In this document: one piece after another, positions 11,150-22,314 of the stretch
How the letters are laid out: each line of letters begins with the position of its first letter
Position numbering within the stretch: the stretch's first letter is position 1
Notes under the pieces: model-generated
What the model was told of the DNA's origin: nothing
Databases searched by the model: none
The model's input: only the letters and a program-made list of their open reading frames with translations
Program-made: the position numbers and the translations under genes
Assembly: GCA_036924085.1 (NCBI GenBank)
Contig: JAVGWX010000002.1
Coordinates: 91,435,871 to 91,499,870, forward strand
Direction: 5' to 3'
DNA length: 64,000 bases
From: Ariolimax columbianus
Taxonomy: Eukaryota > Mollusca > Gastropoda > Stylommatophora > Arionidae

Positions 11150-12653
11150 GTAGATGTTAGCCAGTCAGTTAGTTAGTAAATCATTCAGTTGGTCATTAAG
11201 TCTGGTCATTAAGTTTGTTAGCCAGTCATCAGTCAGTGAGTCAGTCAGTTAGCCAATTAGCAGTTAGTCAGTCAGCTAGTTGATCAACCAATCAGTGAGC
11301 AAACCAGTCATTCGGTTAGTTAGTCAATTGGTCATTGAGTCAGTCAGCCAGTCATTCAGTCAGTCATTTAGTTAATTAGTCAGTAGTCAATAATTCAGTT
11401 AGATAGTCAGTCACTGAGTGAGTCAGCCAGTTAATCAGCCGATAAGTGAGCAAACCAGTCAGTCAGTCAACCAGTCAGTCAGTCAGCCATTCAGTTAGTA
11501 AGTCAGTCAGTCATCCAATTAGTCACTCAGTCAGCCACTTAGTCAATAATTCGGTTAGTTAGTCAGTCAGGGAGTCAGTCAGTCAGTCAACTCGTTTGTC
11601 AGTTAATCAGTTAATTAGTCTGTCAGTTACTTGGTTAGTAATCTAGTTAGTGAGTCGGTCATTCAGTGAGTCAGTCAGCAAGTCAGTCAGTCAGCCAGTT
11701 AAACAGCCAATCAGTGAGCGAACCTGTTAGTCAGTCAGTCAGTCATTCAGTTAGTTAGTTAGTCGTTCAGTTAAACAGTCACCAGTTAGTGAGTCAGTCA
11801 GCTAGTCAGTCAGATAGTTAGTCAGTCAGTCATTCAGTGAGTCAGCTAGTTAATCAGCCAATCAGTGAGCGAACCTGTTAGTCAGTAAGTCATTCAGTTA
11901 GTAACTCAGTCAGTCTGTTAGCCAGTCATCAGTCAGTGAGCCAGTTAGCCAATTAGTGAGTCAATCATTCAGTGAGACAGTCAGTTAGTTAGAAAGTCAG
12001 CCATTTAATCAACCAATCAGTGAGCGAACCTGTCAGTCAGCCAGTTAGTTAGTCATTCAGTTAGTCAGTCAGTCAGTTTGAAGAAGTGAAACGACAACTC
12101 AACAAGGGGAAAGAAAGGAACAACATATATGAATATCTTTTGTTTTTGTTTATCACTTCAAGTCATTTCATCCAATAGTCAGTCATGACTGAAAGGGACT
12201 ACTAATTAGCTATCAGTTAGTTTGTCAGTCAGTCATTTAATCAGTCAGTTGATCATTCATTCAGTCAGTCATATAGTCAGTCACCCATTCAGTCAACCAT
12301 TTAGTCAGCCAGTCAGTCAGTTAGATTGTCAGTTGGTTAGTCAGTCAGTTAGATAGTCAGGCAGCCAGTCATTCAGTCAGTCAGTTAGCTAGTCTCTTAG
12401 TCAGTTGATGTACAGTTATTTAGTCAATACGCCGGTAAGCCAGTTAGTCCTTTTGTCAGCGGGCTAGTTAGTTAGTCAGTCGGTCTGCAAGTTATTTAGT
12501 CAGTCTGTCGACCAATCAATCAGTCACTCAGTCGGTCAATCACTCATTCAGTCAGTCGGTTAATCAGTCATTCAGTCAGTCAGTCGATCGGTCAGAAAGT
12601 TAGTTAGTCAGTCAGTCGGTCAGCCTGTGAGTACATCAGTCAATCAGTCAGTC
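11150..12653. repeat. CAGT/TTAG-type imperfect tetranucleotide field
   Basis: About 1.5 kb of AGTC-AGTT mosaics with higher-order phrases such as 'aatcagtgagcgaacctgt' repeating near 11705, 11860 and 12010. A non-repetitive island interrupts it at about 12070-12200. It ends at the left target duplication of the S-D copy. Confidence 0.9.
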
Positions 12654-13006
12654 GGAATCAAGATGCTGAGCAGCGCATGAGCTGCAGCGGTCAGCGACCC
12701 ATAGCTGACTGCTAGCGTCAGGGCCATCGAAACAGCTGCCAAGACCCTTCTACACCTCCACGCGGTGATCCTGAATAACAGGCTGCAGCAGGGCAAACTG
12801 GCTAAGGAGAAGGGATCGAAGACGGAATGCTAACCCGGTACTCAAAAAAATGCCTGCTGAAGTAGGATGTGTTGGACTGAAAGGTGCAAATATCGCAGTC
12901 AAGCTGTAAACTACGACACAACGCAATCCGTTCTCTGGACTACATTCTGCTACTTAAGCCCATTTAGGGTTTGGATGCGGGAGATTGAGAACGAACGAAG
13001 CCAAGC
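12654..13006 (+). repeat. S-D repeat, copy 2 (full length)
   Basis: It starts GGAATCAAGATGCTGAGCAG and runs through 'cttctacacctccacgcggt', 'gtaaactacgacacaacgc' and 'gagattgagaacgaacgaag' to a CCAAG tail. It is flanked by CAATCAGTCAGTC at 12641-12653 and 13007-13019, although the repeat-rich target makes chance matching easier. The 64-codon frame inside is not a gene. Confidence 0.88.
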
Positions 13007-13080
13007 CAATCAGTCAGTCATTCAATCAGTCAATCATTCAATCAGTCAACCAGTTAGTTAGCCAGCCAATCAATTAGTTG
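13007..13080. repeat. CAGT-type repeat, block beyond the S-D insertion
   Basis: Same tetranucleotide mosaic as 11150-12653, separated from it by the S-D insertion. Confidence 0.85.
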
Positions 13081-13599
13081 GTTGAAAACATGGCTAAAAG
13101 TATGATTGGAGCCCTCGACTTGAGCATCTAAGTGCCATTAAAATGGCTGTTCTCGTGTTAATTCTCAACTTCAATCGAGAAATATGGCGGGTATTCTACC
13201 AGCCGTATTGTCCTCGCTCTGGTTGCACGGAGGTAAGCGCATGAGCCCAAGAAAAACGTTTATGCAGAAATAAGTCCAGTTGACAGCTACTTGGGGAGCC
13301 TAGATGGTATTACGTTTCCTGCTTAGCTGGATTTAGGGTGGTAAACGTGAGGCCTTCAGGCCTTCTGAATTCGGAGAAAGGGGATAGTTGACGCTTATAC
13401 GCGAAGAAGACGGGCTATCCACTATTAACGAGGTTTAGTTGTGGGTTATCAATGCTCTCAGTAACAACACCGAGGATCAAGGGTTCTCTGAACAATTTAT
13501 GTCTACGGACATCGTTTGCGATCGTGTGATGATAGAAACGTGCGTCAGGCGGATGTGAGAAAAGTATACATTCCATTGGCTTTTCGGTCTGAGGATCGG
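13081..13599. other. Unassigned sequence
   Basis: No repeat or domain recognised. It may be the eroded 5' part of the LINE that follows. Confidence 0.35.
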
Positions 13600-14060
13600 A
13601 AAATTTGCAGAGCTACAGTCTCTACTGTCTGAACTGAGCGACCAGAGAGGATTGTCATGCAGTGGTTACCTTCTCATTTTGGTGTACCAGGAAATGAGAG
13701 AGCAGACCGACTGACAAAGAAGGGTGCTGCAATAAAAGATAAGGATGATCAAATTAACCAGAAAGCCACCAACAATAACGCATTACAATAACGATTACAA
13801 TAAGATGATCAGACAAAGAATAAACTTGTGTTGTGCCTTAGAACAGGGCACAACCGACTCAGCAGCCACAGGTACACACAATTGAAGATTGGAAACTCAG
13901 CCACGTGTACATGCGGACAGGCACCGCAGACTGCAGTGCACATACTATAGAATTGCCCAGAAAATGATATATTGAGACCACTGACCAATAGAAACAACAC
14001 TGGAAGAGAAACTTATGGATCTATATGTGGACTACAAAAGACAATGAAGCTTATACAAGA
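13600..14060 (+). pseudogene. RNase H-bearing LINE 3' end, singleton family
   Basis: The plus strand encodes VMQWLPSHFGVPGNERADRL, the last part of a retroelement RNase H with the conserved H and D. After a broken stretch it gives VLCLRTGHNRLSSHRYTQLK and CTCGQAPQTAVHIL-stop-NCPEND, a CxC...H...C knuckle with an in-frame TAG. The order is the same as in RTa, but the sequence is clearly a different family. The 128-codon frame starting at 13972 is a chimera of this tail and the tandem array next door. Confidence 0.8.
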
Positions 14061-14120
14061 GACAACATTGCAGATACAAACATATTTTTCATCGAACAAA
14101 ATGAGAAGTAGAATTGACTT

Positions 14121-14890
14121 TTCGGTGAAGCTTGTACATTCCATTGACTGTTTAGTGAAATATGTATATTCCATTGGATGTTATGTGAAGTCTGTACAAT
14201 TAACTGGCTGTTCGGTGAAACCTGCACATTCCATTGGATGTTTGGTGAAACCTGCAAATTCCTTTGGATGTTCGGTGAAACCTGCACATTTCATTGGATG
14301 TTCGGTGAAACCTGCACATCCCATTGGATGTTCGGTGAAACCTGCACATTCCATTTAATGCTCGATGAAACCTGCACATTCCATTGGATGTTCGATGAAA
14401 CCTGCACATTCCATTGGATGTTCGGTGAAACCTGCATATTCCATTGCATATTCGATGAAACCTGCACATTCCATTGGATGTTCTGTGAAACCTGCACATT
14501 CCATTGGATGTTCGGTGAAACCTGCACATTCCATTGGATGTTCGGTGAAACCTGCACATTCCATTGGATGTTCGATGAAACCTGCACATTCCATTGGATG
14601 CTCGGTGAAACCTGCACATTCCATTGAATGTTCGATGAAACCTGCACATTCCATTGGATGTTCTGTGAAACCTGCACATTCCATTGGATGTTCGGTGAAA
14701 CCTGCACATTCTATTGGATGTTCGGTGAAACCTGCACATTCCATTGGATGTTCGATGAAACCTGCACATTCCATTGGATGCTCGGTGAAACCTGCACATT
14801 CCATTGAATGTTCGATGAAACCTGCACATTCCATTGGATGCTCGGTGAAATATGCACATTCCATTGGATGTTCGGTAAAACATGTACACC
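14121..14890. repeat. 30-bp minisatellite, main block
   Basis: About 26 units of TTCGGTGAAACCTGCACATT plus 'ccattggatg'. The 30-bp period keeps several frames open on both strands (up to 257 codons of CRFHR-type repeats). Units at the left edge are most diverged, as expected for an array growing in its middle. The same unit reappears at 15311-15410. Confidence 0.95.
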
Positions 14891-14997
14891 GTGTCTAAAA
14901 AAGAAGGGAATAAAAAACGGACAGCTTGTCTTTCTGTCGTTTGTTTCGTCAGTAGACTTACATAACACAGCACTGTTATAAATTTGAAAAAAAAACA

Positions 14998-15310
14998 ATA
15001 GGAGGTGTTTTCAAAAAGTATTCCACCAACATTTTTTTTTCCGTGGAAACAAATAAAGCATGGATGTTGTCTTTCCGCGGGTAGGTAAAGAAGACCGTCA
15101 TGCGTTTGCGTGAATTTTTTCTGGAAGATTGCGTCAGTGCCTGGCAGTGCCCCCTTTCAGTGTTGTGTGCAGTGAGCACCCGTCGGGTTTTCATTCACCA
15201 CGAAATAACTGAAAGAATTGAGCAGCGGCATTGCATCAAATTTTGCCAAAAGCTATGCGATACACAAGTTAGAACATTCTGAATATTCAACAGGTTTTTG
15301 AAGATGATTC
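14998..15310 (+). mobile_element. Mariner-like element, 5' end relic
   Basis: It begins with a terminal-repeat-like AGGAGGTGTTTTCAAAAAGT preceded by AAT/TA-like sequence. About 190 bp later it encodes ERIEQRHCIKFCQKLCDTQV, which resembles the first helix of Mos1-type transposase helix-turn-helix regions. The frame then stops and the rest of the transposase is missing. Confidence 0.55.
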
Positions 15311-15410
15311 CCTTTCGCAGTTTGGGGAAGTCTTTACATTCCTTTGACAGTTTGGTGAAGCCTTTACATTACTTTCGCAGTTTAGGGTAGCATACACATT
15401 GATTTGTCCG
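15311..15410. repeat. 30-bp minisatellite, outlying diverged block
   Basis: Three units on the same 30-bp period as 14121-14890 ('agtttggggaagtctttaca', 'agtttggtgaagcctttaca', 'agtttagggtagcatacaca'), separated from the main block by about 420 bp. Confidence 0.75.
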
Positions 15411-15469
15411 TTGGATGATGTCCTTAAACAGTTTTTGACATTATAGGGAAGCCACGACTCCATTGACAT

Positions 15470-16060
15470 ATCTGTACCTTGCATTTCTTTTAAAGTATTC
15501 AGAAACAATAGCACACAGCTATTTTCTTTTTCGACGTAGTCTCCATTGTGTTCGATGCAAGTCCCCGAAGAATACACAGTGCATGGAATCGTCTAACAAA
15601 ATAAGTCTTTTGGTCACGTGTGTAGTCACTCAGGCATTACGTGATTAATTCAAATCTGGGCCTACCTTGCAGGCATTCTGTCGAATTGAAGCACATTGTT
15701 GATGGTGTGATGGTCTTAGCCTTGAATAATGTCCAGAAGTGCGGCCATATGTTATTCACAGTCACTCGACGATTGTTCTTCACGATGGGTCCAACTGTTG
15801 CAATCAACTCTGATCTTATTTTTCAGTGTGTCGGAGTCTGTCAATAGCAGATGCGTCACATAACTTCATGCCGCTTTGGAACTTCCTACTCCACTTGTAC
15901 ACTTGCTGGAGTGAAAGGCATATGATTTACTGTACGGAATCTTCAATCGTCTATGAATGTTGATAGGTTTTACCGCTTCGCTCTCCGGCAGAACGCTGCT
16001 CTTCTCTGATGATTGCAACTATTGAGGCAGCCATCTTTATACAACCACTTCGACGTCGTG
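15470..16060 (-). pseudogene. Mariner-like transposase relic with internal deletion
   Basis: On the minus strand the upstream end encodes MAASIVAIIREEQRS and, after a frame shift, EAVKPINIHRRLKIPYSKS, like the paired-type helix-turn-helix start of mariner-type transposases. The downstream end encodes CIEHNGDYVEKENS, like the usual end of the catalytic domain ('CI..NGDYVEK'). The catalytic aspartates between them are absent or unrecognisable and stops are frequent. The assignment rests on motif memory. Confidence 0.55.
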
Positions 16061-16775
16061 TGGATCCTCTGTACGGTGATATGACCTGCCGGACACGCTT
16101 CAGGTTCGCAGTAACTGTCAACTTAGATAGCAATGGCGGTGCGTTTAGAAGCTGTCAAGCTATTTCAGTAATTTTTAAATGAAGCCACCTCAGAGCGAAG
16201 CATATGTACAATATTAGCTGTTTAATATAGATAAAGAGCGGATAGTGTTTGTCTGTGAGGGACCCAGACTCAGTTAGACGCGATTCCTATAGAGTAGCGA
16301 TGTGGACATTTATGACCCAAGTCTTGCGAGCATCGTTAATCTCATGAGCTCTTCTGTTATTTACGTGGTCATTGTAAATTCCAACAGCCAAACTTAGTTC
16401 TTTGATTTGGGTTAATTTCTCATATTCTGTGGTACCTGTCAATTAAATTTTTGTTCTTGGGCCAAGCGAACCCATTGGGGTATAGAAACTGGCTAGACGA
16501 TGTCGTGTTGACTGGCTGCTGCTCGGTTTGAGACGGGCTGTTTTTTTCTCTGTGGCAATGCATCCTCGTATTGCATCGACTCTCCACTTGTCCCCTCTCT
16601 GAAGCGAAGATCATGTGATACCTCTCTCTAGCGATTTCCTGGACATGATGATATGGAGGCACGTTGCTGGCAAGGAAGTAGGTCTCATCTCTCTACGCAG
16701 CCAGTATATACAAGAGAAGAACAGGTCGTTTCTACGTGGCTCTGGTGACGTCTCAGTACTTATATGACTGACATT
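16061..16775. other. Unassigned sequence
   Basis: Nothing recognised. An 80-codon minus-strand frame (16420-16662) has no supporting feature. Confidence 0.4.
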
Positions 16776-16789
16776 GAAAACAACACCGG

Positions 16790-17147
16790 GATCAAGATGC
16801 TGAGCAGCGCATGAGCTGCAGTGGTCAGCGATCCATAGCTGACTTGCTAACGTCAGGGCCAGCGAACCAGAGCTGCCAAGACCCTTCTACACCTCCACGC
16901 GGTGATCCCTGATAACGGGCTGCAACTGGGCAGACTGGCTAAATAGAAGGGATCGAAGAGGGAATGCTAACCGGGTACTCAAAAAATGATTGCTGAAGTC
17001 GGATGTGTTGGACCGAAAGGTGCAAATATCACAGTCAAGCTGTAAACTACGACACATCGCATTCCGTTCTCTGCACTACATTCTGCTACTTAAGCCATTT
17101 CAGGGTTTGGTAGTGGGAGATTGAAAACGAACGAAGACGAAGAAGAA
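16790..17147 (+). repeat. S-D repeat, copy 3 (full length, GAA tail)
   Basis: It starts GGATCAAGATGCTGAGCAGC and ends GAAAACGAACGAAGACGAAG in a short GAA tail. A perfect 14-bp direct repeat GAAAACAACACCGG (16776-16789, 17148-17161) flanks it. This is one of the cleanest insertions in the window and fixes both ends of the family. Confidence 0.93.
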
Positions 17148-17161
17148 GAAAACAACACCGG

Positions 17162-17539
17162 ACTGCCTTAGGGACTCCAGCTCCTAACTTGATCTCTGGG
17201 TTTACTGTCAAAGCCTTTTCTACATGCGTATATAACGCAAGGCAGGGGAGGTTTGAGTTCAAATTATGGAACGGAAAACACAGATAATAGTTGGGCAGTC
17301 AAGTGAAGCCTTGCGTTTCTTCTTGTCTTTGGAAACTTGTGGGACAGTGTTGGCAAACTTAATAAGCTTATGGGCCTCTTCAACGATCTGTGAAAGCGTA
17401 CAAGCCCTATTGACGGGTCAAATGAAGCTTGCGCACGTTTTTGGTTGAGTGGTGGCGTCTTTTCGGTTGTTTGGTAAGTCAGATCAAGCGTGGCGTCCTT
17501 TTGATATTATGGGGAAGCATTTAGACCATTTGTACTTAC
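17162..17539. other. Unassigned sequence
   Basis: No clear feature. From about 17400 the sequence shows weak pre-repeat phrases (tcaaatgaagcttgcg / tcagatcaagcgtggcg) leading into the 18-bp array. Confidence 0.4.
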
Positions 17540-17955
17540 TAGTGAAGTGCATGAGCCATGTAGAGTTTATGAGCCGTGTGAAGTTTATTAGCTATGTAGA
17601 GTTTATGAACAATGTAGACTTTAGGAGCCATGTAGAGTTTATGAGCCACGCACAGTTTATGAGCCATTTAAGTTTTATTAGTCATCTAGAGTTTAGGAGC
17701 CATGTATAGTTTATGAGCAATGTAGACTTTAAGAGCCATTTAGAGTTTATGAGCCATGCACAGTCTATGAGCCATATACGTTTTATTAGTCATTTAGAGT
17801 TTAGGAGCCGTGTATAGTTTATGAGCCATGTAGAGTTTATGAACAATTTGAAGTATATGAGCCACGTAGAGTTCATGAGCCATAAGAAGTCTATTAGCCA
17901 TGTAGAGTTTATGAGCCATGTGAAGTCTATGAGCCATGTAGAGTTTATTAGTCAC
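17540..17955. repeat. 18-bp minisatellite (GAGCCATGTAGAGTTTAT)
   Basis: About 23 imperfect units differing mainly at the 3' half (ATGTGAAGTCTAT, ATTTAAGTTTTAT). The small frames across it on both strands follow the 18-bp period and are not genes. Confidence 0.92.
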
Positions 17956-18083
17956 TGAAATCGAGTAAAGTTTTTTTCTAGAAACTACACAGAAAAGTTC
18001 GCCAAAAAGACGGTGAAGGTTGGATGAAGATTCAATAAGAACTTGCATCAGAACATGATTTGCGATATACTACGTGGAGTTCT

Positions 18084-18547
18084 TTTCTTCTTCTTCTTCT
18101 TCTTCTTCTTCTTCTTCTTCTTCTTCTTCTTCTTCTTCTTCTTCTTCTTCTTCTTCTTCTTCGTCTTCTGCTTCTTCTTCTTCTTCTTTTTCTTCTGCGT
18201 TTGTTCTCAATCTTCACGACCGAACGCTGAACATGGCTTTTGCAAGTAGCAGGAAGTAGTCAGAAGAACGGAATGCGTTGTATCGCTAGTTTACAACTTG
18301 ACTGCGATATTTGCACCTTTCGGTCCAACACATCTGTCTTCGTCAGCAGGCATTTTTTTAGTACCGGGTAAACCTTCCCTCTTCGATCGCTTCTCCTTAC
18401 CCATCCTGTACTGTCACAGCCTGTTATCCAGGATCAACGCATGGAGGTGTAGAAGGGTCTTGGCAGTTCTGTTTTTTTGGCCCTGAAGATATCAGTCAGC
18501 CATGGATCTCTGACCTCTGCAGCTCATGCGCTGCTCAGCTTCTTGAC
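18084..18547 (-). repeat. S-D repeat, copy 4, with about 130-bp GAA tail
   Basis: Read on the minus strand, the body runs from 'gctgagcagcgcatgagctg' through 'gtaaactagcgatacaacgc' to 'gaagattgagaacaaacgca', then into GAA repeats (18084-18213, TTC on the plus strand). The poly-Arg, poly-Ser and poly-Phe frames here are artefacts of the tail. Confidence 0.9.
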
Positions 18548-18929
18548 CTCCATCGGCTCTCTGAAAGGTTAAGAACAGGTGTGTCCAGATGTGGGTTTAA
18601 CCTGACAAAGTGGGGATAACTAAACGAGGAATATTACGAATGTGTGGCCTTCCGGAACACCAGATTTCATGTCCCAGTATGTAGGAACCTGTGTAGGGAA
18701 GATGATGGTGGTAAATGAAAAAATACTTGCAGTAGCTGGTTTATTTGGGTGAAGACTATCTGAGGTTGCCGGATACGGAAAGCAAGCAAATAACGCGGTC
18801 ATATCAGCATCATCATCAAGTGCCGTCTAAGCAATGGAGGTTTACGGAAATGGATCTTCATCCGTGTGTCTCACACTAGGCTGGTACATGCAGCCAAACT
18901 GTGCTCCAACCACATCCTGATATTGTCTG
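18548..18929. other. Unassigned sequence
   Basis: Nothing recognised. Confidence 0.4.
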
Positions 18930-19620
18930 TCGTCTACCTGCGTCTCTGTCGCCCTTTAGTTCTTTACAATGCCATCCAAATTTATCTTTAACTGACTGTC
19001 AGGGCGCTTGACATGATCAAAATATGTTATTCTACTGCTTTTGATTTTCCTACAGAAGTGTCTGTTCCCCCTGGAGTTGTTCCAGAACCTCATTGTTGGT
19101 TTTACGATCTTTCCAAGAAACTCGCCCAAGTCTTCTGAATACGCACATTTCAAATGCCTCTGTGTGCTTCTCAATTTTCGTTGTCAGGGTCCAGGTTTCT
19201 ACTCCATACAATAAAACTGAATGCACGTAGCAATTTATGATTCTCATTTTTAAGATCTGAGATATCTGCTTTGACAGAAGATATCTATCTTGCTGTTAAA
19301 TGCATTTGTGGTAATTGCAATTCTTTGAATGATCTCCCTTTCGCATTTGCCATCTGCTGAAATGAGTTGGCCAAGCTTGACACTTGTTTCAGAATTTCTC
19401 CATTTATGTGGATGAAATCTTTTAGACTCTTTCTTTTTGGTGAAAGCCATAACTTTAGTTTTTTTAATGTTGATTTCCAACCCACATTGATGACTTTTGC
19501 TGGTTGTCTTATCCATTAAGGTCTGCAGATGTACTGGATCCTCTGCTATTAACATTGTATCAGCATTAATAGAAGTTATATAAAAGCTTGCAAAAAGGGA
19601 TCAAAACCAGCCTGACGATA
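18930..19620 (-). pseudogene. RTd LINE 3' half, copy 2
   Basis: On the minus strand: a decayed polymerase box (NADTMLIAED for YADDTVL.AED), CGLEINIKKTKVMAFTKKKE, GKCEREIIQRIAITTNAFNS, then in another frame LLYGVETWTLTTKIEKHTEA, RRLGRVSWKDRKTNNEVLEQ and, after another break, YFDHVKRPDSQLKI. At least two frame shifts, and the front half is missing. Confidence 0.87.
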
Positions 19621-19689
19621 ACTACTTTTGACCGGCAGGGACAGATCACCATTCTTCTTCTTCTTTTCAAGACAGAGAATAACGGACTA

Positions 19690-19912
19690 AATAAGAACAA
19701 GTAAATGCTTCATCCATCTGATTTAGTGTTGTGTACCTGTATGTTGAGGGAAAACAACTGCAGAACATGTGTTGCAGGATTGTCCTATGTATAGCCTATT
19801 GAGGAAGACCCTACGGTAAACTCAGAGTTGCATTGAGCTAATGGAGAACTAGAGTTCATTGCGAGAACTCGTCTGACGGTGTAAAAATCAATGAATGCAG
19901 ACAAAAGAAAGG
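19690..19912 (+). pseudogene. LINE C-terminal knuckle relic leading into GAA repeats
   Basis: The plus strand encodes TTAEHVLQDCPMYSLLRKTL, the H...C part of the C-terminal knuckle seen in RTa (there TAEHLLQNCPTYED). Several stops follow, then MQTKERRKK runs straight into GAA repeats. It is related to RTa but not the same family. The tail join is informative: the LINE's own 3' end seeds the long microsatellite. Confidence 0.7.
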
Positions 19913-19933
19913 AGGAAGAAGAAGAAGAAGAAG

Positions 19934-19964
<31 letters not shown>

Positions 19965-20671
19965 TAATCGAGATGAAGAAGAAGAAGAAGAAGAAGAAGA
20001 AGAAGAATGAGGAGAAGAAGAAAGAGGAGAAGATAAAGAAGAAGAACAGGAGGATGAGGAGGGGGCAGAGGAGAAGATAAAGAAAAAGAGGAGGAGAAGG
20101 AAGAGGAGAAAATAAAGAAGAAGAAGAAGAAGAAGAAGAAGACGAAGAATGAGGAGAAGAAGAAAGAAAAGAAGAAGGTACATGAGAAGAAGAAGAAGAA
20201 GAAGAAGAAGAAAGAGAAGAAAAAGGAGAAGAAGAAGAAGAAAAAGAGGAAAAAGAATGAGGAAGAGAAGGAAGCGGAGAATAAGACGAAGAATGAGGAG
20301 GATGAGAAAGAGGAAAAGAAGGAGAAGGAGAAGAAGAAGAAAAAAGAAAAAAAGAACTCGAAGGAGTAGAAAAAGAAGAAGAAGAAGAAGAAGAAGAAGA
20401 ATGAATGAATGAATGACGAGGAAGAAGTAGAGAAGAAGAAGACGAAGAAGAAGAAGAAGAAGAAGAGAAGAAGAAGAAGAAGAAGAAGAAGAAGAAGAAG
20501 AAGAAGAAGAAGAAGAAGAAGAAGAAGAAGAAGAAGAAGAAGAAGGAGGAGGAGGAGAAGAAGGAGGAGGAGAATAAGAAAGAATGAATGAATTACGAGG
20601 AAGAAGAAGAAGAAGAAGAAGAAGAAGAAGAAGAAGAAGAAGAAGAAGAAGAAAAAGAAGAAGAAGAAGAA

Positions 20672-20703
<32 letters not shown>

Positions 20704-20711
20704 AGAAGAAT
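19913..20711. repeat. Long interrupted GAA microsatellite (about 800 bp)
   Basis: GAA-dominated, with GGA, AAA and GAC interruptions and two near-identical GAATGAATGAAT interludes (20400-20415, 20583-20592). The 310-codon Leu/Ser-rich minus frame and the Lys/Arg/Glu-rich plus frames are artefacts. Confidence 0.96.
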
Positions 20712-21114
20712 TACCACTTCGCGATTCTCCAGTCTACTCTATAACGTTTGTTTGTGATTCTAGACATTTTGTAGTTTCTGGTTGCAAGAGATTTCTTTTT
20801 CCTGAACTTTTATATCCGTTCCGCATTAGTAAACATGGCCTTTGTCATCGACGGATTTCAAAGAAGGGTTATTAATCACATATTTGTCTAGGAAGAGACA
20901 TTTCGCACGGCATAATCTAGCCAGTCTGGCGACAGAATGGTTCCAGGGCTCTGCGCGGCAGGCCCCTGCTGAAGGATGTTTTCGAGGCAATGCTTGCTCA
21001 CTCAGTTTCGTAGTTCTCAAACCAATTCCGATGGGGAACGATTTTGGGAATGAAAATATGTTCGTGTCCCACCGAAATTTTATTGGCAGGACCGTAACAA
21101 AATGATATGTGCAT
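20712..21114. other. Unassigned sequence
   Basis: Non-repetitive, with no domain recognised. Overlapping opposed frames of 87-109 codons are unsupported. Confidence 0.4.
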
Positions 21115-21500
21115 TTAAGGGTTAGTGTATGGAGTAGAAACCTGGACCTTGACAAAGAAAATAGAGAAACGTATTGAAGTCTTTGAAGTGTGGGTATTTA
21201 GAAGACTTGGACGAGTTTCTTGGGAAGATAAGAAAACAAATAATGAGGTTCTGGAACAACTCCTGATGGAGCAAACACTTCTGAAGGAAAGAAACATCAG
21301 AAAAATAAAACATTCTTGACATGTCAGGCGCCATGACAGTCTGCTAAAGGTTATTTTGGAGGGCAGAATAGGGGGCGACATAGGTACAGATAGACAGACA
21401 ATAACAGGATGTGGTTGGGATACAGTTTGACTGCGTGTACCAGCCTTGTGCGAGACAGAGACAGATGGAAATCCATTATCGTCAACCACAGTTGCAGAGA
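21115..21500 (+). pseudogene. RTd LINE 3' end, copy 3
   Basis: It encodes VYGVETWTLTKKIEKRIEVF, FRRLGRVSWEDKKTNNEVLE and then, past a stop, the DNA-level tail 'ctgcgtgtaccagccttgtg' and 'gaaatccattatcgtcaacc' shared with 27005-27064 and 5935-5970. The 64-codon frame 21125-21319 is the only intact piece. Confidence 0.85.
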
Positions 21501-21659
21501 CATTAGTTGATGAGGATGAACAAAAACAGGATGGTATGGTCAGGTGGGACATACTGGCGAAGGCTCCATCACACATCAGGATCAGGTGCAATATCTTGTC
21601 CAGGACCTTCGTCATACGGCGTGGTCAGGGGCACTGTGGTGACCAAGACCCGGGCTTAA

Positions 21660-22042
21660 GTTTAGATCAGGTGTAACATAAGGACTAAGTCATCGCCTTA
21701 CGTATGGGTCAGGTGTAACATAAGGACTAAGTCACCGCCTTACGTGTGGGTCAGGTGTAACATAGGGACTAAGTCACCGCCTTACGTGCGGGTCAGGCGT
21801 AACATTATGACTAATTCACCGCCTTATGTGTGGGTCAGGTGTAACATAATGACTAAGTCACCGCCTTACGCATGGGTCAGGGGTAACATAAGGACTAAGT
21901 CACCGCCTTACGTGTCGGTCAGGTGTAACATAAGGACTAAGTCACCGCCTTATGTGTGGGTCACTTGTAACATAATGACTAACTTCTTATCGGCAGGGTC
22001 AGGTGTAACATGATGACTACATTACCGCTTATCGGCAGGGTC
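21660..22042. repeat. 42-bp minisatellite (GGGTCAGGTGTAACATAAGG family)
   Basis: About nine units of 42 bp: GGGTCAGGTGTAACATAAGG then 'actaagtcaccgccttacgtgt'. It belongs by its GGGTCAG...ACATA...GAC core to the S-G-type array family. The 89-codon frame with a 14-residue period is an artefact. Confidence 0.9.
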
Positions 22043-22044
22043 AG

Positions 22045-22314
22045 GTTTGCTGACATAGAAATCTCTGCAATTGTCATTTTCCTATCCTGGTCAATGATTT
22101 TCACTCTTGTAGCATTTTCATCGCTGCACTCTGAGGATGGTCTTCCTGATCTTGGAAGATCACCAACATGGGAACGGCCACATCAATATTTTACAGAAGC
22201 ATACGAAGGGCAGAATTCCTCAAACACTGGTTCCATCTCCCTGTGTATTTCTGTAGGTGTTTTTCCGTGCAATATCAAGAATGTTATCACAGTTCTGGCC
22301 TCTGATTTCTCCAT
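22045..22314 (-). pseudogene. Mariner-type transposase N-terminal region
   Basis: From an ATG at 22314 (minus), the frame reads TVITFLILHGKTPTEIHREM (helix-turn-helix 1) and, after one stop where a Trp is usual, LPRSGRPSSECSDENATRVK and DQDRKMTIAEISMSA. The linker 'PRSGRPS' followed by a second helix-turn-helix is typical of Mos1-like mariner transposases. The 3' part with the catalytic aspartates is missing; the sequence ends where the 42-bp array begins. Confidence 0.78.

Noticed and set aside
14121..14998. Several long frames (up to 257 codons) of CRFHR, WNVQVSP or CSVKPAHSIG repeats
   Set aside because: Open in several frames on both strands at once, which is a repeat artefact, not coding.
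19785..20717. 310-codon Leu/Ser-rich minus frame and Lys/Arg/Glu-rich plus frames
   Set aside because: Translation of an interrupted GAA/TTC microsatellite.
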